From Prauserella cavernicola (GTDB lineage Bacteria > Actinomycetota > Actinomycetes > Mycobacteriales > Pseudonocardiaceae), in assembly GCF_016595675.1 (NCBI RefSeq), contig NZ_JAENJH010000002.1:744001-808000 (forward strand): a DNA stretch of 64,000 nucleotides, written 5' to 3'. Numbering within the stretch: position 1 is the first letter of the stretch; every line of letters begins with the position of its first letter. The position numbers were made by a program, and so were the translations under genes. The notes under the pieces were generated by a model, which had not been told where the DNA came from, ran no database searches, and worked only from the letters and a program-made list of their open reading frames with translations. This document shows, piece by piece, positions 17,525 through 24,907 of this stretch.

Positions 17525-18489
17525 GGTCGCGAGCAGCTCTGCGCGCTGACCTGGTGCGTCTTGAGCGCACCCTCTCGGCCCTCCAGCCTGCCTCGTCGAG
17601 TCCAGCCGTTGCGCTGTTGCGCTCTGGTATCGAAGATGTTCGCGACGATCTGGCGTCTGACCTGGCTGTCGCCGAGCGCACGCGACTAGAGGTGACCCTA
17701 GACGGCGCGGCAGTGAGCGGATACGAGATTCGTGTTGATGCCTTGACCAGGATCCTTCACAGCCTGCAGGAAGCCGTGGCCGCGATCGGGCAAGCGCTTG
17801 TCGGCAAGGCGACGAGTCGGTCTTCTATCCCCGCGGCGTTGCGTGATCAGACTGCTCTTAGCCTTACGGCTGTTTTTCCTGGGTCGTTTGGTGCAGTCTT
17901 GCAGGGCCCATCTGCGAGGCCTCGGCAAGATTCCTTCTTCGATCGCGAAGACGGCGATGGGCCGTCACCCCTCCTCGATCAGTCGTTGGACAAGATGCTG
18001 ACGTTGATTGATTTGGCAGCCACCAACCCGGAGGACGATTCCTCGATTGTTGAAGAGGTACTTCCTCTTGGTGGGCGAGCATTTAAGCACATCAACAACC
18101 TTTCAACTGCGATCGTTGATGAACAGATAAGTGCCCAGTTGAGCTGGACGGCGCCCACTGGTCAGAGCCGTGACACGTTGTTTACTCGAACCGCAGCGCG
18201 GCGACTCGGTGACGTTCTGAGCCGTAACAGGGTGACTGAGGAAGAAGTAATCCTTGAAGGGGCTCTCGGAACGGTTAGCAATATTCGAAATCGAGTTGAA
18301 CTGGACACTGGTGACGGAGTCATTCAAGCTCGCGTTGTGGACGAGCTAGTACCACGGCTCGGCGACTTCTACAGTCACCGCGTGAGAGGCTTGTTCGAGG
18401 TCAGTGTTGCCCGTTCGTTGGCGACTGGGCGCGAGACCCGTGTCTACAGCCTTGTGGACCTGGAGCGTCTTGATGCGCCCAGGGAGTAG
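17521..18489 (+). CDS. Unrecognised partner of the nucleotidyltransferase-like protein (island cargo gene 2)
   Basis: 322 residues, starting inside the stop of cargo gene 1 (ATGA). I do not recognise the family. The N-terminal ~50 residues are helical and heptad-like (LRADLVRLERTLSAL, RSGIEDVRDDLASDLAVAERT). A central region carries helices (ALTRILHSLQEAVAAIGQAL), then hydrophobic strands (LSLTAVFPGSFGAVLQ). The C-terminal third is alpha/beta with acidic loops (REDGDGPSP, TNPEDDSS) and ends in a strand-rich part (EEVILEGALGTVSNIRNRVEL). No transmembrane helix, nuclease or P-loop motif is seen. Its coupling to the nucleotidyltransferase-like gene argues that the two work together, as effector with modifier or as a toxin and its neutraliser. 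Confidence 0.72.
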   Translation: MRSRAALRADLVRLERTLSALQPASSSPAVALLRSGIEDVRDDLASDLAVAERTRLEVTLDGAAVSGYEIRVDALTRILHSLQEAVAAIGQALVGKATSRSSIPAALRDQTALSLTAVFPGSFGAVLQGPSARPRQDSFFDREDGDGPSPLLDQSLDKMLTLIDLAATNPEDDSSIVEEVLPLGGRAFKHINNLSTAIVDEQISAQLSWTAPTGQSRDTLFTRTAARRLGDVLSRNRVTEEEVILEGALGTVSNIRNRVELDTGDGVIQARVVDELVPRLGDFYSHRVRGLFEVSVARSLATGRETRVYSLVDLERLDAPRE

Positions 18490-18672
18490 CTCCTAATCTC
18501 CCCGTCCCCTTCGCCCTTGCTGATCCGTTGCGTCGAGGCGGTCGTGTCAAGGGTGAGCGCAGCTCATCGCGTAGCGACGCCGTTAGGCGCCCTTGATGCG
18601 GGCGGCTCGGCGTAAGACGATCACCGGGCGAGAAGGGGACTTCCTAGGTGACGCGTTGGTGCCAAGGGCGTC

Positions 18673-18714
18673 GCTGGTCAAGGGCGGCGCGCTTGCGCGC
18701 CGCCCTTGACCAGC
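18673..18714. repeat. Perfect 19-bp hairpin with adjoining palindrome
   Basis: A 19-bp perfect stem beginning GCTGGTCAAGGGCGGCGCG closes a CTTG loop (18692-18695). A second palindrome, TGGTCAACTTGACCA, follows at 18715-18729, repeating the GGTCAA/TTGACC unit. It could terminate the cargo operon 180 bases upstream, although no T tract follows. It abuts the point where integrase homology begins, so it may mark a deletion endpoint. Confidence 0.75.
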
Positions 18715-18730
18715 TGGTCAACTTGACCAG

Positions 18731-19042
18731 CGGGTCAAGTGGACCAAGGTCGTCGCGGACATGGGGCTCGCTGGGCTCCACTTCCACGACCTCCGGCACG
18801 CCGGGAGCATCTGGGCGTCCAAGGCTGGGACGTCGACCAAGGACCTGATGGCGCGGATGGGCCACGACGACATGCGTGCCGCGTTGATCTATCAGCGGGC
18901 TACGAGCGATGCCGACGAGCGAATCGCGGATCGGTTGTCGGAGCTGGTGGATAAGCACCGCGACGGCGTGGCGGACACCACGGACGGCGACGAGGACGAG
19001 CCTGATGACGGCGATTCCGGGCAACCGGTTCCGGTCGGCTAA
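18731..19042 (+). pseudogene. Tyrosine recombinase/integrase, C-terminal remnant
   Basis: About 103 codons of a tyrosine integrase. The catalytic box II is present: Arg in LHFHDLRHAG, His in MGHDD and the nucleophilic Tyr in ALIYQRAT. Homology starts with V-K-W-T-K-V-V-A-D-M-G-L, so the N-terminal arm-binding and core-binding domains and the first catalytic Arg are missing. The frame is closed by a TGA just upstream, inside the hairpin region, and the first ATG (18761) has no ribosome site. The acidic tail (TTDGDEDEPDDGDSG) is typical of actinobacterial integrases. It lies next to the tRNA-proximal end, as expected for the integrase of such an element. Confidence 0.87.
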
Positions 19043-19062
19043 TGGCACGTTAATGGCACGCG
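19043..19062. repeat. Right 20-bp subterminal repeat (candidate integrase arm site)
   Basis: TGGCACGTTAATGGCACGCG, beginning one base after the integrase stop and ending 73 bases inside the right attachment repeat. It is 18/20 identical to 16909-16928. Confidence 0.5.
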
Positions 19063-19085
19063 AGCCAAGTTGATCCCGAAACGAC

Positions 19086-19128
19086 GAAGACCCAGGTCCG
19101 AAGTGGACACCTTCTGACCTGGGCCTTC
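19086..19128. terminator. Hairpin downstream of tRNA-Gly
   Basis: A 13-bp stem with one mismatch (GAAGACCCAGGTC against GACCTGGGCCTTC) and a 17-base loop. It lies nine bases from the 3' end of tRNA-Gly on the minus strand and is followed there by TCGTCGTTTCG. It appears to have come with the element and to replace the original terminator, now at 16725-16755. Confidence 0.6.
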
Positions 19129-19135
19129 GATACGA

Positions 19136-19177
19136 GAGCGGATGACGGGAATCGAACCCGCGTTCTCAGCTTGGGAA
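19136..19177. repeat. Right attachment repeat inside the intact tRNA-Gly
   Basis: 42 bases identical to 16779-16820. They cover the 3' end of the tRNA gene up to the anticodon loop. Because the tRNA stays complete here, integration at this end was functionally silent. Confidence 0.9.
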
Positions 19178-19207
19178 GCTGATGTTCTACCATTGAACTA
19201 CATCCGC
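19137..19207 (-). tRNA. tRNA-Gly (anticodon CCC)
   Basis: 71 nt on the minus strand without an encoded CCA. The acceptor stem GCGGATG pairs with CATCCGC, the D arm is GTTC/GAAC, and the anticodon stem TCAGC/GCTGA encloses the loop TTCCCAA with anticodon CCC. The T arm carries the usual GTTCGATTC loop sequence. Its 3' end serves as attachment site of the adjacent element. Confidence 0.96.
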
Positions 19208-19338
19208 AGAGCACCGAAAGCATACACGGTGCCGATCTCCCGCCCACAGTGGCTTCCCTCGGACTTCGCCTCCTTGACGACTGCGGCCCGGAGTGACAAC
19301 ACTTGTTGTCCACTGCGGCGCGGGTAGGGTGAAGTGCG

Positions 19339-20577
19339 ATGACAGCCGACGAGCGGATGCCGGATCCTGAGCTGTTGCGGCAGGGCGGCTTTCGGGTCGC
19401 CACCAGGTTGTTCGGGCCCGGCGACCTGCGGGGCACCGAGGGGCAGGTGCTGTGGTTGCGCCGGTTCGCCCAGGCCGAGGACCCGCTCGCCGACGCCGTC
19501 GTCGCCATGATTCACGAGTTGCCTGCCGGGCAGGGGCGCGAGCTGTTCGAGCGTGCTCTGCGCGGTGGCGTCGACAGTCTCGACGATCCGCCAAAGCCGT
19601 TGGCCGCGTTCTTCCGCGACGTCGAGGCCACGCCGTACTGGGTCGACCAGGAGCGCATCGAACGGGGCGCTCGCGCCATCACTCGCACCGGCATCCTCGG
19701 GCTGTTCCCCCTCGGCGACATGTCGCTCATGGGCGGCTATCTCGCGTCGAGGGCCACCAAGTCGCTGATCGGCACCGGCGCCATCGAGCAGACCGCCTCC
19801 CGGCGCCTGGTCGAGACCGCCAACTGGTGGATCGACGTCACCACTCCCGGCGCATTGCGGCCGCGCGGGCACGGCTACGCCTCCGCTCTGCGCGTCCGGT
19901 TGGTGCACGCCCACGTGCGTGCGGCGATGAACCGCAGGGACGACTGGGACTACGGCGCGTGGGACCGGCCCGTCAACCAGGTGCAGACCGTCGGCACGCT
20001 CCTGCTGTTCTCGCTCGTCTACGTGCTCGGCATGCAGCTGCTCGGCGTTCGCTACACCGACCGCGAGCGCGCCGACATCCTGCACCTCTGGCGCTACGTC
20101 GGCTGGCTCATGGGCGTCGACGACGAGCTGCTGCCCGCCACCGAGGAGGACGCGTGGCGGCTGCTGTGGCTGCTCGCCACCACCGAGTTCGTCCCGGACG
20201 GCGACTCCAAGCGGCTCGCCGCCGCGCTGCTGGCCTCCCACGCCGAGGTCGGTACCGGGCGCGGTGCGGTCGGCAAGGTGCTCGCCCACGTCTCGGTCCG
20301 CGTGCACTCGTCGATCAGCAGGCTGGTGCTCGGCAAGACCAACGCCGACTTCCTCGAACTGCCCAACGACCCCATCGCCCAGGGCGTGGTGCTGGCCGCC
20401 GCGGCGACCAACTTCGCGGCCGAGACCGTGCGTCAGTGGGTGCCCGGCGCCACCGTGCTGCAGGAACGGATCGGCGACCTGGGCAGACGCCGTTACGCCG
20501 AGCGGCTCGGCAAGATCTTTCGCACCGATCCGACCTACTCCCGCCACATGAGCACCGAGAGCCCGTCCGCGGCCTGA
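19339..20577 (+). CDS. MpaB/Lcp-type oxygenase family protein (DUF2236)
   Basis: 412 residues. Members of this family are haem-dependent oxygenases such as rubber-cleaving Lcp, or homologues of MpaB. Consistent features are D-V-E-A-T-P-Y-W-V near residue 95, the RLVHAHVRAAM helix whose His is the likely axial haem ligand, and the downstream LHLWRYVGWLMGVDD helix. A TTG-rich hydrophobic helix (LLLFSLVYVLGMQLLG) is part of the fold rather than an anchor. There is no Tat or Sec signal, unlike secreted Lcp, so an intracellular role is likely. Substrate unknown. Confidence 0.87.
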   Translation: MTADERMPDPELLRQGGFRVATRLFGPGDLRGTEGQVLWLRRFAQAEDPLADAVVAMIHELPAGQGRELFERALRGGVDSLDDPPKPLAAFFRDVEATPYWVDQERIERGARAITRTGILGLFPLGDMSLMGGYLASRATKSLIGTGAIEQTASRRLVETANWWIDVTTPGALRPRGHGYASALRVRLVHAHVRAAMNRRDDWDYGAWDRPVNQVQTVGTLLLFSLVYVLGMQLLGVRYTDRERADILHLWRYVGWLMGVDDELLPATEEDAWRLLWLLATTEFVPDGDSKRLAAALLASHAEVGTGRGAVGKVLAHVSVRVHSSISRLVLGKTNADFLELPNDPIAQGVVLAAAATNFAAETVRQWVPGATVLQERIGDLGRRRYAERLGKIFRTDPTYSRHMSTESPSAA

Positions 20578-20596
20578 GCCCGGATAGGGTGGCCCG

Positions 20597-21178
20597 GTGC
20601 TACTGAGTGATCGTGACCTCCGCAAAGAGCTCGATGCCGGCAGGCTCGGGGTGGACCCCTTCACCCCGAAGATGCTGCAACCGTCCAGCATCGACGTGCG
20701 CCTCGATCGCTTCTTCCGTGTCTTCGACAACACGAAGTACACGCACATCGACCCTCAGCTGCAGCAGGACGAGCTGACCTCGCTCGTGGAGAAGGACGGC
20801 GAGGACCCGTTCGTGCTGCACCCCGGCGAGTTCGTGCTCGGCTCGACGTTCGAGATGTTCGCGCTGCCGGACGATCTCGCGGGTAGGCTCGAGGGCAAGT
20901 CCTCGCTCGGCAGACTCGGCCTGCTCACCCATTCCACGGCCGGATTCATCGACCCCGGTTTCAACGGGCACATCACGCTCGAACTCTCGAACGTGGCGAA
21001 CCTCCCCATCACCTTGTGGCCGGGAATGAAGATCGGCCAGCTGTGCCTGTTCCGGCTCACCACCGCCGCGGAGTTCCCCTACGGCTCCACCGAGGCCGGC
21101 TCGCGCTACCAGGGACAACGCGGTCCGACGCCGAGTCGCGCGTACAAGAATTTCGACCGAATCGACACGCGTCGCTGA
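20597..21178 (+). CDS. dcd: dCTP deaminase, bifunctional dCTP deaminase/dUTPase type
   Basis: 193 residues. It converts dCTP towards dUMP for thymidylate synthesis. The catalytic region [14 protein letters not shown] places Glu129 as the general base, and the KSSLGRLGL loop binds the triphosphate. Length and the Glu129 position match the mycobacterial enzyme, which performs both deamination and diphosphate release; bifunctionality here is inferred. Start is GTG 20597. It lies 19 bases after the MpaB-type gene. Confidence 0.95.
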   Translation: MLLSDRDLRKELDAGRLGVDPFTPKMLQPSSIDVRLDRFFRVFDNTKYTHIDPQLQQDELTSLVEKDGEDPFVLHPGEFVLGSTFEMFALPDDLAGRLEGKSSLGRLGLLTHSTAGFIDPGFNGHITLELSNVANLPITLWPGMKIGQLCLFRLTTAAEFPYGSTEAGSRYQGQRGPTPSRAYKNFDRIDTRR

Positions 21179-21259
21179 AAGAATCACGCCGAGTCACCTC
21201 GTGAATGCGGCCGAGATAACGGTTCAGTAACTCACGCTTTGGTGGTAGCTTCCGCTCTT

Positions 21260-22084
21260 GTGTCTACCCCGAGCTCACGAATTCGATCACTTTTAGTGAT
21301 GGTGAGTGTGCTCGTGGGTGTCGCGGTCGCGGCGGGTGGTCACCTGTTGTGGTTGCGTCCGCAGGGCAGCGAATCCCCCGTCGCCATGCCCGACAGATTC
21401 GCGGACGACCCGTTCAACGGCTCCATCCAGCGCGGCGAACCCGATCCGGCCTCGACCTCCCCCTCCGACGAGCCGGCCTCGGCGACCCCCACGCAGCCCA
21501 GCACCGACCCCGCCCCCGAAGACCAGGCCCCCGCCGACACCCCGACCGCCGAAGACCCGACCTCGACCTCGGCCACCTCCTCGACCGCGTCCGATGGATC
21601 GGGCTCGTCGAGCGCACCCGGCTCGACCAGCGCGCAGGACCGGCCCCGGCAGACCACCGAAGCGCCCGCGCCGCCCCCGAGCCCCCGCTCGGACTCACAG
21701 ACCAGCGGCGCCTCGCCGTCGTCCACCGCCAGGGTGGTCAGCCTCGTCAACTCCGAACGCGCCGACGCCGGCTGCTCCGCACTCAGCGTCGACAACAGGC
21801 TCACCAACTCGGCACAGCGGCACAGCGACGACATGGCTCAGCGCGAGTACCTGTCGCACACCTCGCCGGACGGCACCACGTTCGACGAACGCATCAGCGA
21901 GGCCGGCTACCCGGACCCCGCCGCGGAGAACATCGCCATGGGCCTGTCGAGCCCCGAGGCCGTGATGGACGCGTGGATGTCGTCGGACGGTCACCGCCGC
22001 AACATCCTGAACTGCGACATCAACACCATCGGCGTCGGCGTGAACTCCGACGGCTGGTACTGGACGCAGAACTTCGGCTACTAG
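21260..22084 (+). CDS. CAP-domain (SCP-like) extracellular protein
   Basis: 274 residues. The N-terminal hydrophobic helix (SLLVMVSVLVGVAVAAGGHLLWL) is a signal-anchor. Then ~110 residues are a disordered Pro/Ser/Thr/Asp linker, and residues ~160-274 are a CAP domain with V-S-L-V-N-S-E-R-A-D-A-G-C, MAQREYLSH, A-E-N-I-A-M-G and HRRNILN. The two Cys (AGCSAL and ILNCDI) are placed for a disulfide. CAP proteins are secreted and bind lipids or act at the wall. The start is uncertain: TTG 21239 and GTG 21260 are both in frame, and I chose 21260 because GGTGGTAG lies about 11 bases upstream. Confidence 0.87.
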   Translation: MSTPSSRIRSLLVMVSVLVGVAVAAGGHLLWLRPQGSESPVAMPDRFADDPFNGSIQRGEPDPASTSPSDEPASATPTQPSTDPAPEDQAPADTPTAEDPTSTSATSSTASDGSGSSSAPGSTSAQDRPRQTTEAPAPPPSPRSDSQTSGASPSSTARVVSLVNSERADAGCSALSVDNRLTNSAQRHSDDMAQREYLSHTSPDGTTFDERISEAGYPDPAAENIAMGLSSPEAVMDAWMSSDGHRRNILNCDINTIGVGVNSDGWYWTQNFGY

Positions 22085-22086
22085 AA

Positions 22087-22655
22087 GCCCCGTGCCGCCC
22101 GGCGCCGGAGGCGAATCGGCGGGCCCCGTTGAGCGCCCCGGCGCCGAGCGAGGTCAGCCCGCGCCGCAGCTCGTTCGCCAGCGCGTCCTGCTCGGTGAGG
22201 CCCTGTTGCCGGCCAGGCCGATCGCGAGTGCCTCGTCGGCGGCCACCGGGCGGCCGGTGAGTACCAGGTCCAGAGCCTTGCCTGTGCCGATCAGCCTCGG
22301 CAGCCGCACCGTGCCGCCGTCGATGAGCGGCACGCCCCAGCGTCGGCAGAACACGCCGAACACGGCGTCCTCCTCGGCCACCCGCCATGGCGTGCCCGGA
22401 GACCGCCGCGAGCACGGGTTTGGACAGCCGCATCCTGGTTGGACCCATCGGCCCGTCCTGGACGCGAACGTCCTCGGCGACCCGGTTGGACTCCGGTGTG
22501 CCCAGCGACTTGAGGTCGGCACCGGAACAGAACGTGCCGCCTTCGCCCCACAGCACGGCCACGCTCGCGTCGTCGTCGGAGTCGAACTCGCGAAACGCCT
22601 CGGCCAGCGCTTCCGCCGTGGGCCCGTCGACGGCGCCCGCGCCGCGCGGGCCTGG
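22087..22655 (-). pseudogene. Decayed enoyl-CoA hydratase
   Basis: Crotonase-family sequence is readable in pieces of different frames: AVDGPTAEALAEAF and WGEGGTFCSGADLKSLG through VSGHAMAGG (22655-~22390), then RVAEEDAVFGVFCRRWGVPLIDGG through VAADEALAIGLAG (~22390-22205), then GLTEQDALANELRRGL to the end in the first frame. The N-terminal ~20 residues are missing, the usual E-L-A-L-x-C-D-L segment is deleted with a frame change, and about 35 codons are missing at the second junction. It begins right after the stop of the AidB-like gene, so it was once the next gene of that operon. Confidence 0.85.
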
Positions 22656-24278
22656 TCACGGCCACACCCTGGAGGTGATCGCGTGCACGTCGACCCCGGC
22701 GGGCAGCGTGCCGAACGCGATGCCCCAGTCGCCTGCCAGCCGCGAGGCGCAGAACGCGTCCGCGACGGCGGAGTCGCCGTGGCGCACGAGCAGCGAGCCC
22801 TGGAACACCAGCGCGAGCAGCTCCACCACGCGCCGGGCCCTGAACTCGACGTCGGAGAGATCGGCCAGTTCCTTGCGCACGCGCCCGATGGCGTCGTCGA
22901 GCCGCGAGTCCGCGCCCTCGGCCTGCTCGACCTCGGCGAAGTACGCCTCGACGGAGTCCGGCCGCTTCGCCATTGCCCGCAGCGTGTCGAGGGCCGCGAC
23001 GTTGCCGGAGCCCTCCCAGATCGAGGACAGCGGCGACTCGCGGAAGAGCCTCGGCATGCCGGACTCCTCGACGTAGCCGTTGCCGCCGAGGCATTCCAGC
23101 GCCTCGGCCGCGTGCGCGGGCGCCCGCTTGCACACCCAGTACTTGGTAGCCGCGAGGGCGAGCCGCCGCAGCGCCGCCTCCTGCCGGTCGCCGGTGATCG
23201 CGCGGTCGCTCGCGCCCGCCAGTCGCAGGGCCGCCACGGTCGCGGCCTCGGACTCCACCGCGAGGTCGGCCAGCACGTTGGTCATCAGCGGCTGGCGGTC
23301 GAGTGCCTTGCCGAAGGTGTGCCGGTGCCGGGCGTGGTGCGCTGCCCGCACCGCGCCGTAGCGCATCCCGGCCGCGCCGCCGATCACGCAGTCGAGCCGG
23401 GTGTTGTTGACCATCTCGATGATCGTGGGGACCCCGCGGCCCTCCTCGCCGACGAGCCAGCCGAACGCCTCGTCGTACTCGAGCTCGGCGGAGGCATTGG
23501 ACTTGTTGCCCAGTTTGTCCTTGAGTCGCTGCAGGTGAATGCGATTGCGGGTGCCGTCGGGCAGCACGCGGGGCAGCAGGAAGCACGACAGGCCGCCCGG
23601 CGCCTGCGCGAGCGTGAGGAACACGTCCGACATCGGAGCCGAGGTGAACCACTTGTGCCCGGTGAGCACGTAGCCGTCGCCCGCGGGCCGCGCCGAGGTG
23701 GTGTTGGCGCGGACGTCGGAGCCGCCCTGCTTCTCGGTCATCGACATGCCAGCGATGAGTCCGCGCTTGCCGCTCGGCTCGCGGAGCCCGAAGTCGTAGG
23801 TCGTGGCCGCGAGCAGTGGTTCGAAGGTCGCCGCCAGGTCGGGGCTGTGCCGCAGTGCGGGTACGGCCGAGTAGGTCATCGAGATCGGGCACGTGTGGCC
23901 GGCCTCGTTCTGGCTCCACACGTAGAACTTCGCCGCGCGGGCCACGTGCGCGCCCGTCCGGTCCTGCCGCCACGGCGCCGCGTGCAATCCGTGCGAGACG
24001 GCGACGTCCATCAGGTCGTGCCAGTGCGGGTGGAACTCCACCTCGTCGACGCGGTTGCCGACGCGGTCGTGGGTGCGCAGCGTCGGCGGGTTCTCGTTGA
24101 CTACCCTGCCCCACTCCTGCACGCGTTCACTGCCCGCGAGCGCGCCGAGCTCGTGCAGCTCCTCCTCGGCCCAGCCCGCGTCCTCGCGGCGCAGGCTCTC
24201 CAGCAGCGTCGGGTCCTCGGCGAGGTCGTGGCCCACGAGCGCGGGTACCTGGTTGGTCACCTCATGGGTGGGTGGCAT
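22656..24278 (-). CDS. AidB-like acyl-CoA dehydrogenase
   Basis: 540 residues, the length of the AidB/FadE-type group. Motifs visible are MSMTEKQGGSD in the flavin-binding middle domain, GHKWFTSAPMSD, and near the C-terminus SIWEGSGNV, the family's catalytic-base region. In family members the reaction is flavin-linked oxidation of acyl-CoA, sometimes branched; AidB itself has weak activity and binds DNA. It overlaps the TetR gene upstream by 17 bases, and the enoyl-CoA hydratase that would act next is decayed downstream. Confidence 0.92.
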   Translation of the reverse strand: MPPTHEVTNQVPALVGHDLAEDPTLLESLRREDAGWAEEELHELGALAGSERVQEWGRVVNENPPTLRTHDRVGNRVDEVEFHPHWHDLMDVAVSHGLHAAPWRQDRTGAHVARAAKFYVWSQNEAGHTCPISMTYSAVPALRHSPDLAATFEPLLAATTYDFGLREPSGKRGLIAGMSMTEKQGGSDVRANTTSARPAGDGYVLTGHKWFTSAPMSDVFLTLAQAPGGLSCFLLPRVLPDGTRNRIHLQRLKDKLGNKSNASAELEYDEAFGWLVGEEGRGVPTIIEMVNNTRLDCVIGGAAGMRYGAVRAAHHARHRHTFGKALDRQPLMTNVLADLAVESEAATVAALRLAGASDRAITGDRQEAALRRLALAATKYWVCKRAPAHAAEALECLGGNGYVEESGMPRLFRESPLSSIWEGSGNVAALDTLRAMAKRPDSVEAYFAEVEQAEGADSRLDDAIGRVRKELADLSDVEFRARRVVELLALVFQGSLLVRHGDSAVADAFCASRLAGDWGIAFGTLPAGVDVHAITSRVWP

Positions 24279-24867
24279 CGGTCGCTCCTAGCGCGCGGAG
24301 GGTGAACGTGCACAGCGCGGGTACCGCGTCGGTGCTGTCGGAGGTGAGCGGGCCGATCATCACCTCGGCGATCGCCCCGACCACGGCGGCGGCGGTGATG
24401 TCGGCGTCCTGTGGCGGGAGGACGCCGGTGCGGACGCCCTCGGCGACCCAGCGGGCCACGACGTCGCGAAACGCCCGCCGGAACACGAGCCGTTCTGCCT
24501 CGACCGGTGCGTCGACGGGCTCGGCCAGCAGCGCGTACGCCAGCCGCGGGGCCTTGAGCGCCCTGCCCGCGAACGTCTCCACCACGGCGAGCACGCGTTC
24601 GGCGACCGTGCCCGGCTGCTCGGCCGCTCGCTCCACGGCGTCGACCTCGTGTGTGACGACCAGCCGGAACAGTTCGGCGACCAGCTCGGCCTTGCCGGGA
24701 AAGTGCCGGTAGACGCTGCCGGTGGCGACGCCCGCCTGCGCGGCGACCGCCGCCATCGAACAACCGGAGTAGCCGCGCTCGGCGAGCAGCTCGATCGCGG
24801 CGTCGAGGATCAGGGCCCGCTGCGAGTCCATGCGGGCCTGGATCTGAGGGGTGCGCCGGTACACCAC
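24262..24867 (-). CDS. TetR family regulator of the AidB-like operon
   Basis: 201 residues. The N-terminal helix-turn-helix is clear: ILDAAIELLAERGYSGCSMAAVAAQAGVATGSVYRHFPGK. The C-terminal ligand domain is helical, with the P-V-D-A-P-V-E-A-E-R-L-V-F-R-R-A-F segment seen in related acyl-CoA-linked regulators. Its 3' end overlaps the start of the acyl-CoA dehydrogenase, so it is probably co-transcribed with its target. A dyad GTGAA-N7-TTCAC upstream may be its own operator. Confidence 0.92.
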   Translation of the reverse strand: MVYRRTPQIQARMDSQRALILDAAIELLAERGYSGCSMAAVAAQAGVATGSVYRHFPGKAELVAELFRLVVTHEVDAVERAAEQPGTVAERVLAVVETFAGRALKAPRLAYALLAEPVDAPVEAERLVFRRAFRDVVARWVAEGVRTGVLPPQDADITAAAVVGAIAEVMIGPLTSDSTDAVPALCTFTLRALGATDATHP

Positions 24868-24875
24868 GTCAAGAA

Positions 24876-24892
24876 GTGAAGCACCGATTCAC
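24876..24892. promoter_or_regulatory. Dyad GTGAA-N7-TTCAC, candidate TetR operator
   Basis: GTGAAGCACCGATTCAC lies 9-25 bases before the TetR start codon, where a repressor would block transcription of its own operon. The symmetry is seen in the sequence; binding is inferred. Confidence 0.45.
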
Positions 24893-24907
24893 GGCTTCAG
24901 GCAAGCG

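Larger units (their letters stand above)
16779..19177. mobile_element. Small integrated element in tRNA-Gly with degraded integrase
   Basis: About 2.4 kb bounded by the 42-bp direct repeats. The content is a two-gene cargo (17051-18489), a cluster of palindromes around 18673-18729, a 5'-truncated tyrosine recombinase (to 19042) and near-identical 20-bp sites close to each end. Bases 16821-17050 hold only the left 20-bp site and the ribosome site of the first cargo gene; 18490-18672 hold nothing recognisable. The cargo uses many A/T-ending codons (GTT, GAT, CGT, TTG) unlike its neighbours, which indicates transfer. With no complete integrase it should be immobile unless helped in trans. Confidence 0.87.

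Noticed and set aside
18340-18420. R-x6-H string (RLGDFYSH) in the second cargo protein as a HEPN ribonuclease motif
   Set aside because: HEPN needs R-x4-6-H within a helical bundle; the surrounding sequence is too uncertain to claim it, so it is left as an untested idea.
22092-24305. 737-codon open frame antisense to the AidB-like gene and the hydratase remnant
   Set aside because: Composition is that of an antisense frame; the other strand is supported by family motifs.
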